A DNA stretch of 58,868 nucleotides from Vibrio hepatarius. Lineage in GTDB: Bacteria; Pseudomonadota; Gammaproteobacteria; Enterobacterales; Vibrionaceae. The stretch's first letter is position 1. The number at the start of each line of letters is the position of its first letter. Made by a program: the position numbers and the translations under genes. Below, one piece after another: positions 1 to 8,949 of this stretch. Under the pieces are notes generated by a model, which was given only the letters and a program-made list of their open reading frames with translations, was not told where the DNA came from and made no database searches. Location of the stretch: the NCBI RefSeq assembly GCF_011806575.1, contig NZ_JAATOO010000026.1, positions 1-58,868 of the forward strand, read 5' to 3'.

Positions 1-700
1 GAAGAAGACGCGCTAGCCGATATGGTATCTGAGCCTGGCGAGCCGACTCAGCCTCAAGTTGAAGAAGTACAGCCAGAACCAGTCGCGGAAGACTCGGTTG
101 CATTAAACGATCTAGAGCTACCGGAATATAGCGAAGAAGATGCGCTGGCCGATATGGTATCTGAACCTGGCGAGCCGACTCAGCCTCAAGTTGAAGAAGT
201 ACAGCCAGAACCAGTCGCGGAAGACTCGGTTGCATTTGACGATTTAGAGCTGCCGGAATACAGCGAAGAAGACGCGCTAGCCGATATGGCGTCAGAGCCT
301 AGCGAGCCGACACAGCCTCAAGTTGAAGAAGTACAGCCAGAGCAAGCCGCGGAAGACTCGGTTGCATTAAACGATCTAGAGCTGCCGGAATACAGCGAAG
401 AAGACGCTCTGGCCGATATGGTATCTGAGCCTGGCGAGCCGACTCAGCCTCAAGACGAAGTAGCGGAATCTGAGCTGGCAGCGGAAGAGTCAGTAGAGTT
501 CGATGACCTAGAACTGCCGGAATACAGCGAAGAAGACGCGCTGGCCGATATGGTATCTGAGCCTAGCGAGACGACACAGCCACAAGCTGAAGTAGCGGAA
601 TCTGAGCTGGCAGCGGAAGAGTCAGTAGAGTTCGATGACCTAGAACTGCCGGAATACAGTGAAGAAGACGCGCTGGACGAGCTGTCAACACAACCTCATG
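1..700 (+). repeat. Tandem 132-bp (44-codon) repeats inside hubP
   Basis: The phrase encoding EEDALADM recurs at 1, 133, 265, 397, 529 and, diverged, at 661, an exact 132-bp period. Each unit encodes an acidic segment containing LELPEYSEEDALADM and a Pro/Glu-rich spacer. Copies 1-3 are nearly identical at DNA level, while copies 4-5 share a different spacer (EVAESELAAEESVEFDDL), so two unit types exist. High DNA identity suggests recent duplication or ongoing copy-number change. Confidence 0.95.
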
Positions 701-1362
701 CGGAAAGCGCTGAGTCGTCACACGACCCAGTCGCAGCACATCAAGATTACGATGAACAGGCGTTTGACGAGCTATTGACGGAAGACGACAGCCAAGCAAA
801 GAGTTTCTCGTTTGATCAGCCAATAGATGCCAAGACTTCTGACAGTGCGGGTATGGACATTGACGCTATGTTGGAAATGGGTGGGGAAGACTGGAACGGT
901 TTTACCCTTTCTCCTGAACAACAAGCGCAAATCAGTGATGATATTCCAGAAGAAGACCAAGCTATTTGGTCACAAGAAAATCAGCCTGCTAAAGCAACGG
1001 TGCAGGAAGAAAATTGGGAAGACCAACATTCACTGGATGACTTTAATCCGAAAGAAAACCAGTTCCGCACTATTGATGAGTTGATGGCGGAAGTGGAAGG
1101 TGATGAAGATTACTTTATCGATGAAGCGCTTAAGCTTGATGTCGGTTTGAATGACTTCCCAGACGTTATAGGCGATATCGGTGAAGAAGAGGATATCGAT
1201 GCAAATGCTGAAGCTGCGGGCAAACTTGATCTGGCCAAAATCTACATGGAAATGAATGATACGGTGGGAGCAAGAAAGCTGCTGGAAGAGGCGATTGTCG
1301 ATGGTAACGAAGATATTCGCCGAGAAGCTAAATCTCTCATCGACGGAATCAGTCAAAGTTAG
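1..1362 (+). CDS. hubP: HubP/FimV polar landmark protein, C-terminal part (5' end outside window)
   Basis: The reading frame is open from base 1, so the start and the N-terminal LysM/membrane part lie upstream. What remains is 453 residues: five and a half very acidic 44-residue repeats (about residues 1-225), a further acidic linker, and a C-terminal domain of about 50 residues (DLAKIYMEMND, GARKLLEEAI) typical of the FimV C-terminus. In Vibrio this family member, HubP, is the membrane-anchored pole organiser that recruits ParA1, ParC and FlhG. The following truA-accD-folC-dedD-cvpA-purF order matches the V. cholerae hubP neighbourhood as I know it. The family assignment is firm. The exact repeat count may vary between strains, and the total repeat number cannot be given because the gene is cut. 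Confidence 0.9.
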   Translation, partial: EEDALADMVSEPGEPTQPQVEEVQPEPVAEDSVALNDLELPEYSEEDALADMVSEPGEPTQPQVEEVQPEPVAEDSVAFDDLELPEYSEEDALADMASEPSEPTQPQVEEVQPEQAAEDSVALNDLELPEYSEEDALADMVSEPGEPTQPQDEVAESELAAEESVEFDDLELPEYSEEDALADMVSEPSETTQPQAEVAESELAAEESVEFDDLELPEYSEEDALDELSTQPHAESAESSHDPVAAHQDYDEQAFDELLTEDDSQAKSFSFDQPIDAKTSDSAGMDIDAMLEMGGEDWNGFTLSPEQQAQISDDIPEEDQAIWSQENQPAKATVQEENWEDQHSLDDFNPKENQFRTIDELMAEVEGDEDYFIDEALKLDVGLNDFPDVIGDIGEEEDIDANAEAAGKLDLAKIYMEMNDTVGARKLLEEAIVDGNEDIRREAKSLIDGISQS

Positions 1363-1366
1363 GTAA

Positions 1367-1396
1367 AAGGGGGCGAGTAGCCCCCTTAATTTTTTA
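1367..1396 (+). terminator. Rho-independent terminator after hubP
   Basis: The stem AAGGGGG/CCCCCTT (1367-1373 with 1381-1387) has a 7-base loop and is followed by AATTTTTT. It starts four bases after the hubP stop. Confidence 0.85.
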
Positions 1397-1444
1397 TCGA
1401 AAAGTGTTTATACTTCCCGCCCCATTTTCTAAGAGAAATCCAAG

Positions 1445-2239
1445 ATGAAAATCGCTTTAGGTATTGAGTACAACGGCACTCATTACTTTGGCTGGCAGCG
1501 TCAAAGAGATGTAAAAAGTGTACAGGAAGAGCTGGAACGTGCGTTAAGCGTTGTTGCGAACCATCCTGTTGAAGTTCAGTGCGCAGGTCGAACCGATGCG
1601 GGTGTTCACGGCACTGGTCAGGTAGTACACTTTGAAACGACGGCAAATCGTAAAATGGTCGCCTGGACTATGGGAGTGAACGCAAATCTGCCTTCGGATA
1701 TCGCGGTTCGCTGGGCTAAGGAAGTTCCTGAGGAATTCCATGCTCGATTTTCTGCCACTGCACGACGTTACCGCTACATCATTTTTAATAGCGCATTAAG
1801 ACCGGGGATTCTTTCTTCAGGTGTCAGTCACTATCACGGTGACTTGGATGTAGAGAAGATGCATCAAGCGGGGCAGTATTTACTCGGTGAAAATGACTTC
1901 ACTTCTTTCCGTGCGGTACATTGCCAATCACGCAGTCCGTGGCGCAATATTATGCACCTCAACGTGACTCGTCATAATCAATATGTTGTGATTGATATTA
2001 AGGCAAATGCATTTGTTCACCACATGGTGCGAAACATTACCGGTAGTCTGATTTGTGTTGGACGTGGCGAGCAGAAGCCAGAGTGGATTCAATGGCTGCT
2101 AGAGCAGAAAGATCGTAAGTTGGCAGGGGCGACAGCGAAAGCAGAAGGCTTGTATTTGGTCGATGTGGATTACCCTGAGAATTACGAATTGCCAATAGTG
2201 CCGATTGGGCCACTATTTTTACCAGATAATTTGAACTAA
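1445..2239 (+). CDS. truA: tRNA pseudouridine(38-40) synthase TruA
   Basis: TruA makes pseudouridine at positions 38-40 of the tRNA anticodon arm. The protein has 264 residues, the usual length for the family. The catalytic aspartate is D51 in the CAGRTDAGVH motif; the ferredoxin-like fold continues through the RRYRYIIFN region and the conserved C-terminal MVRNITGSL segment. It begins with MKIALGIEYNG, as in other gammaproteobacterial TruA proteins, and the ATG at 1445 is the only sensible start. The hubP terminator lies just upstream, so truA probably has its own promoter in the short gap. Confidence 0.95.
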   Translation: MKIALGIEYNGTHYFGWQRQRDVKSVQEELERALSVVANHPVEVQCAGRTDAGVHGTGQVVHFETTANRKMVAWTMGVNANLPSDIAVRWAKEVPEEFHARFSATARRYRYIIFNSALRPGILSSGVSHYHGDLDVEKMHQAGQYLLGENDFTSFRAVHCQSRSPWRNIMHLNVTRHNQYVVIDIKANAFVHHMVRNITGSLICVGRGEQKPEWIQWLLEQKDRKLAGATAKAEGLYLVDVDYPENYELPIVPIGPLFLPDNLN

Positions 2240-2372
2240 ACCGTGTTAAATTGTCCAAATTATCATCTCTTTAGAGTGCGTGAGCATGGCTGAAAAATAG
2301 GTACAACCAGTTTTTTATCTACAGCTGGCATTTAATATGCTTTAATCCTCACGCGTAAATTAAGAATTTGAT

Positions 2373-2391
2373 CCCTCGCATTTTGCGTGGG
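2373..2391 (+). other. Hairpin in the accD leader
   Basis: CCC-T-CGCA and TGCG-T-GGG can pair around a three-base loop, ending about 12 bases before the accD Shine-Dalgarno (AAAAGG near 2402-2407). There is no U-tract, so it is not a terminator. It could affect accD translation; that is inference only. Confidence 0.35.
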
Positions 2392-2413
2392 AATAATAGA
2401 GAAAAGGTCTTCC

Positions 2414-3340
2414 ATGAGTTGGCTTGAAAAGATTTTAGAAAAAAGCAACATCGTAAGTTCACGTAAAGCGTCCATCCCTGAAGGTGTATGGACTAAATGT
2501 ACATCTTGTGAACAGGTGCTTTACCACGCTGAACTAGAGCGTAACCTAGAAGTATGTCCGAAATGTGACCATCACATGCGTATGAAAGCTCGTCGCCGTC
2601 TGGAAACTTTCCTAGATGAAGCTAACCGAGTTGAACTTGCGGATGAGCTGGAACCAAGAGATAAACTAAAATTCAAAGACTCGAAGAAATACAAAGATCG
2701 TATTTCAGCGGCACAGAAGAGCAGCGGCGAAAAAGACGCGCTTGTTGTGATGCAAGGTGAGTTGCTAGGTCTACCTATCGTCGCGTGTGCTTTCGAATTC
2801 TCATTCATGGGTGGTTCGATGGGTTCTGTGGTTGGTGCTCGTTTTGTTCGCGCAGTTGAAGCAGCGATCGAGAACAACTGTGGCCTAGTGTGTTTCTCTG
2901 CGAGTGGTGGTGCTCGTATGCAAGAAGCACTAATGTCACTGATGCAAATGGCGAAAACCAGTGCAGCGCTAGAGCGTCTGTCAGGTAAAGGTCTGCCGTT
3001 TATCTCGGTAATGACTGACCCAACCATGGGTGGTGTATCTGCGAGTTTGGCGATGCTGGGTGATATCAACATCGGTGAACCAAAAGCGCTTATCGGTTTT
3101 GCTGGTCGTCGTGTTATTGAGCAAACAGTACGTGAAGACCTACCAGAAGGCTTCCAACGTAGCGAATTTCTATTAGACCACGGTGCTATCGATATGATCG
3201 TTGACCGCCGTGAAATGCGTCAGCGCATTGGTAGTCTGGTCGCTAAAATGACGAATCAAGCGTCTCCATTGGTTGTTTCTGTGAATGATTCACCAAATGA
3301 AGAAGCTTATGAAGTACCAGAAGCTGACGAAAAAGGGTAA
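2414..3340 (+). CDS. accD: Acetyl-CoA carboxylase, carboxyltransferase beta subunit
   Basis: AccD with AccA transfers the carboxyl group from biotin to acetyl-CoA, giving malonyl-CoA for fatty acid synthesis. The start is taken at the ATG at 2414 (MSWLEKILEK), preceded by AAAAGG, giving 308 residues; an in-frame upstream ATG at 2387 falls inside a leader hairpin and lacks a ribosome site. The zinc ribbon cysteines are C29, C32, C48 and C51. The crotonase-fold carboxyltransferase part carries the SGGARMQE and MTDPTMGGVSAS motifs. A 170-bp gap after truA leaves room for its own promoter; folC follows after 44 bases. Confidence 0.95.
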   Translation: MSWLEKILEKSNIVSSRKASIPEGVWTKCTSCEQVLYHAELERNLEVCPKCDHHMRMKARRRLETFLDEANRVELADELEPRDKLKFKDSKKYKDRISAAQKSSGEKDALVVMQGELLGLPIVACAFEFSFMGGSMGSVVGARFVRAVEAAIENNCGLVCFSASGGARMQEALMSLMQMAKTSAALERLSGKGLPFISVMTDPTMGGVSASLAMLGDINIGEPKALIGFAGRRVIEQTVREDLPEGFQRSEFLLDHGAIDMIVDRREMRQRIGSLVAKMTNQASPLVVSVNDSPNEEAYEVPEADEKG

Positions 3341-3384
3341 AGTAGCACACTAACAAACAACCGCAATTTTTTGGTTTAAGTTAG

Positions 3385-4650
3385 ATGAATCGAACCCAAA
3401 CTCCTCAAGCCACATCACCACTAGAGATGTGGCTTGATTATTTAGCTAATATCCACACGTCAGCCATCGACCTTGGCTTAGATCGTGTTCAAGCAGTGGC
3501 GAAATCCGCCAATCTCACCAAACCTGCTCCTACCGTTATTACCGTCGCTGGCACAAATGGCAAAGGCTCGACTTGTGCGATGATGGAAGCAATTCTACTT
3601 GATGCAGGCTACTCAGTCGGTGTTTACAGCTCCCCACATTTGATTCGCTACAACGAACGCGTACGTGTGAATGGTCAAGACTTGGCTGATGAAAAGCACA
3701 CCGCGGCGTTTGACTTTGTTGAGAAGCAACGTGGTGATATCAGCCTAAGCTTGTTTGAATTTGGCACTCTTGCCGCGTTACGTTTGTTCCAAACAGAACA
3801 GGTTGATGTGGTGCTGCTAGAAGTCGGTTTAGGCGGACGACTCGATGCAACAAACGTGGTTGACCATGATGTCTCAGTCATTACTAGTCTGGCAATCGAC
3901 CATGTTGACTGGCTTGGTGATGATATCAATGTGATCGGTTTTGAAAAGGCGGGCATCTACCGCTCAGGAAAACCAGCAATCTGTGGCCAACCCAAAGCCC
4001 CTGCGACTGTAGCGGCGCACGCCGATGATATCGGTGCCGAGCTATTTCAGGTTGAGATTCAGTACGGTTATAAGCAAGTCACTGACACGACTTGGCAGTG
4101 GACACATGGCTCTTACGAGTTAACAGACCTGCCTATCCCAGGATTACCACTCCAAAACGCGGCTACGGCGCTGATGGCGTTAGCGACGGCAAACCTAGAC
4201 ATTAGTGACGTAAACATTGTTAACGGCTTAAACAACGCTCAGTTGCCGGGCAGGATGCAGCTAATCAACCAGCAACCGACTATTTTGTTGGATGTGGCAC
4301 ACAACCCTCATTCAGCGCAATATCTGGTGGAGCGCATAAAGCAAAAGTTTGATGGTAAGACGGTTCATACCGTAGTTGCGATGCTGCACGACAAAGACAT
4401 CAAAGCGACACTGCAAGAATTGTCTGAAATTGCCTCAAATTGGTACCCAGCCTCATTGATGGGACCTCGCGCCGCGAGTGCGGACGAATTATGTCAGTAT
4501 CTACCTGAAAGTAATCAGAAATACCGCTCTCCTGTTGAGGCTTTTAAAGCTGCAATGACAAATGCCCGAACAGAAGATGTCATTCTAGTGGTTGGATCTT
4601 TCCATACCGTAGGGGAAGTTCTCGAATACTGGCAGAGCAAAGGAGCATAA
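3385..4650 (+). CDS. folC: Bifunctional dihydrofolate synthase / folylpolyglutamate synthase
   Basis: FolC adds glutamate to dihydropteroate and then lengthens the polyglutamate tail of folates. The 421-residue protein has the Mur-ligase-type P-loop VAGTNGKGST (residues 54-63), the acidic metal-binding segment LLEVGLGGRLDATN, and the C-terminal ligase domain with LLDVAHNPHSAQY. The order accD-folC-dedD is conserved in gammaproteobacteria. The stop codon at 4648-4650 touches the dedD ATG at 4651, so the two are probably co-translated. Confidence 0.95.
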   Translation: MNRTQTPQATSPLEMWLDYLANIHTSAIDLGLDRVQAVAKSANLTKPAPTVITVAGTNGKGSTCAMMEAILLDAGYSVGVYSSPHLIRYNERVRVNGQDLADEKHTAAFDFVEKQRGDISLSLFEFGTLAALRLFQTEQVDVVLLEVGLGGRLDATNVVDHDVSVITSLAIDHVDWLGDDINVIGFEKAGIYRSGKPAICGQPKAPATVAAHADDIGAELFQVEIQYGYKQVTDTTWQWTHGSYELTDLPIPGLPLQNAATALMALATANLDISDVNIVNGLNNAQLPGRMQLINQQPTILLDVAHNPHSAQYLVERIKQKFDGKTVHTVVAMLHDKDIKATLQELSEIASNWYPASLMGPRAASADELCQYLPESNQKYRSPVEAFKAAMTNARTEDVILVVGSFHTVGEVLEYWQSKGA

Positions 4651-5202
4651 ATGGCAAGTAAGTTTCAAAACCGATTAGTCGGCACCATTCTGTTGGTGGC
4701 GCTTGGGGTCATCATTTTACCGGATGTCCTAGACGGTAAAAAAACGCACTACAAAGAAGATGTCGCCAGTATTCCGATTAAACCCGATACTGGTAACGAC
4801 GTAGAAACTTTTGAAGTGTTAGACCCAGTTGATGATAGTGCCAGCTTACCTGAGTCACCTGTTGAAGTCGTGGTTGATGATTCAACGAGCGATGTAGAAG
4901 CTCAACAACAGCGTGATGAAATGCCGGTCGTTGTCAAAGATGTTCCTGAACGAAATGACTACGAAGACAGCGCTTGGTTTATCCAGTTGATGGCACTGAA
5001 GAATGCTGAAAACGCGAAGAACCTCGTTTTGGACTTGCAAAAGCGTGGATACCAAGCTCATGTGAAACCAGAAAATGGCTTTACTAGGGTCATTATTGGT
5101 CCCGATGTATCCAAGAGCAAACTAGAGCGCCAAGTTATTGAACTGGAAAAAATTACCGGTTCGAAAGGTCAATTGCTTAAATTTAAACCACTAAATCCTT
5201 AA
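4651..5202 (+). CDS. dedD: SPOR-domain cell division protein DedD
   Basis: The 183-residue protein has a short cytoplasmic start, one membrane helix (about residues 8-26, LVGTILLVALGVIILPDVL), an acidic, Val/Asp-rich periplasmic linker, and a C-terminal SPOR domain (about 105-180, starting WFIQLMALKNAENA) that binds denuded septal glycan strands. DedD is a non-essential divisome component. It abuts folC. The cvpA-purF promoter and PurR site overlap its 3' end, so it is the last gene of the accD-folC-dedD unit. Confidence 0.92.
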   Translation: MASKFQNRLVGTILLVALGVIILPDVLDGKKTHYKEDVASIPIKPDTGNDVETFEVLDPVDDSASLPESPVEVVVDDSTSDVEAQQQRDEMPVVVKDVPERNDYEDSAWFIQLMALKNAENAKNLVLDLQKRGYQAHVKPENGFTRVIIGPDVSKSKLERQVIELEKITGSKGQLLKFKPLNP

Positions 5203-5216
5203 GAAAACGTTTGCGT
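5201..5216. promoter_or_regulatory. PurR operator upstream of cvpA-purF
   Basis: AAGAAAACGTTTGCGT matches the E. coli PurR consensus ACGCAAACGTTTGCGT at 14 of 16 positions, including the central AACGTT. It overlaps the dedD stop codon and the probable -35 of the cvpA promoter (-10 TAAAAT at 5232-5237). In E. coli the cvpA-purF operon is a classic PurR target, so the context fits. Confidence 0.85.
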
Positions 5217-5264
5217 CAGCGTTTTTTCTGTTAAAATGCGCGCCAACTTAAGATGTAAGAACAG

Positions 5265-5756
5265 ATGAATCCGTTAGATATTGTCATTTTAAGTGTGATC
5301 GGCCTGTCGGCTTTGATCAGTTTAGTTCGTGGCTTCGCAAAAGAAGCATTGTCATTAGTTATTTGGTTTGGTGCGTTTTTCATCGCCAGTCAGTACTACG
5401 CAAAATTAGCGGTGTACTTTACTAATATTGAAGATGACATGTTTAGAAATGGAGCCGCAATTGCAGCCTTGTTTGTTGCTACATTAGTAGTAGGTGCAGT
5501 GGTCAACTATGTCATTGCGCAACTGGTGCAGAAAACAGGCTTGTCAGGAACAGACAGAGTGTTGGGGATCGTCTTTGGTGGTCTGCGCGGTGTGTTGATT
5601 GTTTCTGCTGCACTATTTTTTATGGATGCGTTTACTTCGTTTCCAGACTCAGAGTGGTGGAGGAACTCGCAATTGGTACCGGAATTTAGCCGTATCATCG
5701 CGCCGTTCTTCGAGCACTTGCAAGCAACATCTAGTTTCTTATCTGGCGCGTTATAG
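5265..5756 (+). CDS. cvpA: CvpA family inner-membrane protein (colicin V production)
   Basis: The 163-residue protein has four predicted membrane helices (about 5-22, 27-44, 64-85 and 103-121) and matches the CvpA family in its start (MNPLDIVILSVIGLSALISLVRGFAKE, given here only in part) and length. In E. coli CvpA is needed for colicin V export and for bile-salt tolerance; the molecular function is not settled. It is the first gene of the PurR-controlled cvpA-purF operon, with purF 35 bases downstream. Confidence 0.92.
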   Translation: MNPLDIVILSVIGLSALISLVRGFAKEALSLVIWFGAFFIASQYYAKLAVYFTNIEDDMFRNGAAIAALFVATLVVGAVVNYVIAQLVQKTGLSGTDRVLGIVFGGLRGVLIVSAALFFMDAFTSFPDSEWWRNSQLVPEFSRIIAPFFEHLQATSSFLSGAL

Positions 5757-5791
5757 CGCGCCAGCCATTGTCGCAAATCGAGGGTTAGGAC

Positions 5792-7306
5792 ATGTGTGGT
5801 ATTGTTGGAATCGTGGGCACAACGCCTGTAAACCAGTCTATCTATGATGCATTGACGGTATTGCAGCATCGTGGCCAGGATGCAGCGGGTATTTGTACCA
5901 TAGAAAGCAATCGTTTTCGTCTAAGGAAGGCAAACGGTTTAGTGAAGGATGTGTTTGAAGCAAAACACATGCAAAGGCTTCAGGGTGAAGTTGGTATCGG
6001 CCATGTTCGTTACCCAACAGCAGGCAGCTCTAGCGCCTCAGAAGCTCAACCATTCTACGTAAACTCTCCATTCGGTATCACTCTTGCTCACAACGGTAAC
6101 TTGACCAACGCGAAAGAAGTTCGTCAAAAACTGTTCGAAAAAGACCGTCGTCACATCAACACAACGTCTGATTCAGAAGTCCTACTTAATGTACTGGCTC
6201 ACGAAATTGACACGGTTAAAGGTAACGTAACGGCAGAAGATGTATTCCGCGCAGTGACAAATGTTCACCGTACTATCCGTGGTGCATACGCGGTAACTGC
6301 GATGATCATTGGTCACGGTATGATTGCCTTCCGCGATCCAAACGGCATTCGCCCTCTATGCCTTGGTAAACGCGAAGTAAAAGGCAAAACAGAATACATG
6401 GTGGCGTCTGAGTCTGTTGCATTGGATGCGGTTGGCTTTGACTTCATTCGTGATGTGGCACCGGGCGAAGCAATCTACGCGACGTTTGACGGTGAGCTTC
6501 ACACCAAGCAATGTGCCGATAATCCTGTACTGAACCCATGTATCTTCGAGTTTGTTTACTTTGCTCGCCCAGACTCGTTCATCGACAAGATTTCGGTGTA
6601 CAGCGCGCGCGTGGAAATGGGTAAGAAGCTAGGCGAGCGTATTCGTGATGAATACGCGCACCTTGATATCGATGTGGTTATCCCGATTCCAGAAACATCA
6701 TGCGATATCGCACTGCAAATCGCTCAGGCGATTGATAAGCCTTACCGCCAAGGTTTCGTTAAGAACCGCTATGTTGGACGTACCTTTATCATGCCGGGTC
6801 AGCAGCAGCGTAAGAAATCGGTTCGTCGTAAACTCAATGCTATTCGCTCCGAGTTTAAAGACAAAAACGTACTACTGGTTGATGATTCAATCGTTCGTGG
6901 TACTACGTCTGAACAGATTATCGAAATGGCGCGAGACTCAGGTGCAAACAAAGTATTTATGGTTTCAGCAGCACCTGAAATTCGCTTCCCGAACGTGTAT
7001 GGTATCGATATGCCAAGCGCAAACGAGCTAATTGCTCATGGTCGTGACAATGATGCGATCTGTAAGCAAATTGGTGCGGATGAGCTTATCTTCCAAACTC
7101 TTGAAGATTTGGTTGATGCCGTTGGTCTAGGTAATACAGATATTGCTAAGTTTGAAACGTCAGTATTTAACGGTGAGTATGTGACTGGTGACATCGACCA
7201 GAAATATCTAGAGTTCCTAGAGTCACTGCGCAGCGATGATGCCAAAACGCAGCGCGAGATTAAGCAAGAGTTAGCAAACTTAGAATTGCACAACGAAGGC
7301 GCTTAA
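5792..7306 (+). CDS. purF: Amidophosphoribosyltransferase
   Basis: PurF makes phosphoribosylamine from PRPP and glutamine, the committed step of purine synthesis. The 504-residue protein begins MCGIVGIVG; after removal of Met, Cys2 is the N-terminal nucleophile of the glutaminase domain. The PRPP-binding loop VLLVDDSIVRGTTS lies in the C-terminal phosphoribosyltransferase domain, at about residues 363-376. No propeptide is present, as in other enterobacterial-type PurF enzymes. It is co-transcribed with cvpA and ends just before a strong terminator. Confidence 0.97.
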   Translation: MCGIVGIVGTTPVNQSIYDALTVLQHRGQDAAGICTIESNRFRLRKANGLVKDVFEAKHMQRLQGEVGIGHVRYPTAGSSSASEAQPFYVNSPFGITLAHNGNLTNAKEVRQKLFEKDRRHINTTSDSEVLLNVLAHEIDTVKGNVTAEDVFRAVTNVHRTIRGAYAVTAMIIGHGMIAFRDPNGIRPLCLGKREVKGKTEYMVASESVALDAVGFDFIRDVAPGEAIYATFDGELHTKQCADNPVLNPCIFEFVYFARPDSFIDKISVYSARVEMGKKLGERIRDEYAHLDIDVVIPIPETSCDIALQIAQAIDKPYRQGFVKNRYVGRTFIMPGQQQRKKSVRRKLNAIRSEFKDKNVLLVDDSIVRGTTSEQIIEMARDSGANKVFMVSAAPEIRFPNVYGIDMPSANELIAHGRDNDAICKQIGADELIFQTLEDLVDAVGLGNTDIAKFETSVFNGEYVTGDIDQKYLEFLESLRSDDAKTQREIKQELANLELHNEGA

Positions 7307-7321
7307 GTGCTCGAATGACTG

Positions 7322-7349
7322 AAAAAGGCTTCCTAAAGGAAGCCTTTTT
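7322..7349 (+). terminator. Terminator between purF and znuB (likely bidirectional)
   Basis: AAAAAGGCTTCC pairs with GGAAGCCTTTTT around a TAAA loop. A and T tracts on both sides let it serve purF on the plus strand and znuBC on the minus strand. Confidence 0.9.
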
Positions 7350-7360
7350 AGTTCTGGGGA

Positions 7361-8146
7361 TTAACGACGCGATTTAGTCAGTTGTGAAAGCATAAACATT
7401 GCTGTTGCACTAATGACCACTGAAGGACCAGCGGGCGTATCGAAGTGCCAAGATAGGCTTAGGCCGAGCAATACCGCTACAGAGCCGATAACCGAGGCAA
7501 GTAACGCCATTTGCTCGGGAGACTGAGCAAAACGCCTTGCGGCGGCGGCCGGGATAATGAGCAGAGATGTCATGATCAACGCGCCGACAAACTTCATCCC
7601 TATCGCGATCACCAAACCAACCATCAACATAAGTAATAAGCGCATCAAATCGACATTGTGACCATCGACTGCCGCGAGATCTTCGCTGACAGTTGTTGCA
7701 AGCAATGAACGCCAGAATATAGCTAGGACCATTGATACCGCCAGGACACCAGAATAGATGTAGATAAGGTCAACTGGGGTCACGGCGAGTAGATCGCCAA
7801 ACAAATAGCTCATTAGATCAATACGTACATCGTCTAAAAAGCTTACCGCAACCAAGCCCAAAGATAGCGAACTGTGCGCAAGAATACCGAGCAAAGTATC
7901 TGTTGCGACTTGCTGTTGCTTCTGCAATGTTACCAATAGAAACGCGAGTGCAAGGCAGCAAACCACTAAGGCAAGGTATAAGTTCACATCCAGCAAAAAG
8001 CCGAGTGCAATACCCATCAAAGAAGCGTGTGCCAGTGTGTCGCCGAAGTAAGCCATTTTCCGCCATACGACGAAAGAACCGAGTGGACCAGCGATAATTG
8101 CAATCCCTAGTCCGGCAAAAATAGAAGGTAACAAAAACTCAATCAT
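7361..8146 (-). CDS. znuB: Zinc ABC transporter permease
   Basis: ZnuB is the membrane permease of the high-affinity zinc importer ZnuABC. The start is placed at MIEFLLPSIFAG (8146), giving 261 residues and an 8-base overlap with znuC; an upstream in-frame start would extend it by 14 non-conserved residues. The protein is almost entirely hydrophobic with seven or eight helices and the GDTLAHASLMGIALG signature of metal ABC-3 permeases. It is translationally coupled to znuC and ends at the shared terminator facing purF. Confidence 0.95.
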   Translation of the reverse strand: MIEFLLPSIFAGLGIAIIAGPLGSFVVWRKMAYFGDTLAHASLMGIALGFLLDVNLYLALVVCCLALAFLLVTLQKQQQVATDTLLGILAHSSLSLGLVAVSFLDDVRIDLMSYLFGDLLAVTPVDLIYIYSGVLAVSMVLAIFWRSLLATTVSEDLAAVDGHNVDLMRLLLMLMVGLVIAIGMKFVGALIMTSLLIIPAAAARRFAQSPEQMALLASVIGSVAVLLGLSLSWHFDTPAGPSVVISATAMFMLSQLTKSRR

Positions 8147-8924
8147 GATGGTGACCGTGAGAATGGTGCGAACAGGTTTCAGCGTCACCTGACACAGGCT
8201 GCCCCGCTAAATCGTGGTGATGGTGATTATGCTGGTGATGGTAAAGCGCAAGGGCTTCGTTGCGATTATTGCCAAACAGCGCAATATAACTGGGGTGCTG
8301 GCTAATCGCGGCAGGGGAGCCTGAGCAACACACGTGGTGATGTAGACAAATAACATCGTCCGTTTTTGCCATCACTAAGTGCAGATCGTGCGAAACCATA
8401 AATACCGCGCAGTTGAAGCGATGGCGAATCGTATCAATCAGATCGTAGAGGTCAATCTGGCCTTGAACATCTACGCCTTGTGCGGGCTCATCCAAAACTA
8501 ATAAGTCCGGGCGTTGCAGCAATGCTCGCGCTAACAGTACGCGTTGATTCTCACCTCCAGAGAGGGAGTGCATATTAGAGCTGAACAGATGCTCAGCACC
8601 GACGAGCTTGAGCGCTTCGATGATCTCTTGCTGGCTATATTTGCCTGACAAACGCAGAAATCGCTCGACATTGAGCGGCAATGATTCATTGAGTTTCAGT
8701 TTTTGAGGGACGTAGCCGATCCGCAGCGAACGGTCTTTAGTAATCGTGCCTTGGAATTGACGCTGCAATCCAAGCAGGACCTTAACTAGTGTAGACTTAC
8801 CCGCGCCATTGGGTCCGATCAGTGTGGTGATTTCGCCACGATTCAACGTGAGTGAAACGTTGTCGAGGACCTTTCGTCCGTCAAATTGAACAGAGATATT
8901 AGTGAGTTCGACCAATGTCGACAT
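8139..8924 (-). CDS. znuC: Zinc ABC transporter ATP-binding protein with His-rich tail
   Basis: ZnuC powers zinc import. The ATG at 8924 (MSTLVELTNI) gives 261 residues; an in-frame GTG at 8933 is possible but less likely. Visible motifs are Walker A GPNGAGKST (residues 37-45), the LSGGENQRVLLARAL signature, Walker B DLLVLDEPAQGVD and the switch histidine in VSHD. The last 35 or so residues are exceptionally rich in histidine (HHQHNHHHHD, then HHSHGHHHD), a probable metal-binding tail. The gene is divergent from znuA, with a Zur-type site between them. Confidence 0.95.
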   Translation of the reverse strand: MSTLVELTNISVQFDGRKVLDNVSLTLNRGEITTLIGPNGAGKSTLVKVLLGLQRQFQGTITKDRSLRIGYVPQKLKLNESLPLNVERFLRLSGKYSQQEIIEALKLVGAEHLFSSNMHSLSGGENQRVLLARALLQRPDLLVLDEPAQGVDVQGQIDLYDLIDTIRHRFNCAVFMVSHDLHLVMAKTDDVICLHHHVCCSGSPAAISQHPSYIALFGNNRNEALALYHHQHNHHHHDLAGQPVSGDAETCSHHSHGHHHD

Positions 8925-8949
8925 GAATAGCACTCATTTGCAATTATCT

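Noticed and set aside
1..700. CRISPR-like regular repetition
   Set aside because: The period is 132 bp with no short conserved repeat and unique spacers; the units are in-frame protein repeats of hubP.
2572..3072. 166-codon minus-strand frame opposite accD
   Set aside because: accD is a certain gene; the antisense frame is a by-product of its codon use and resembles no protein family I know.
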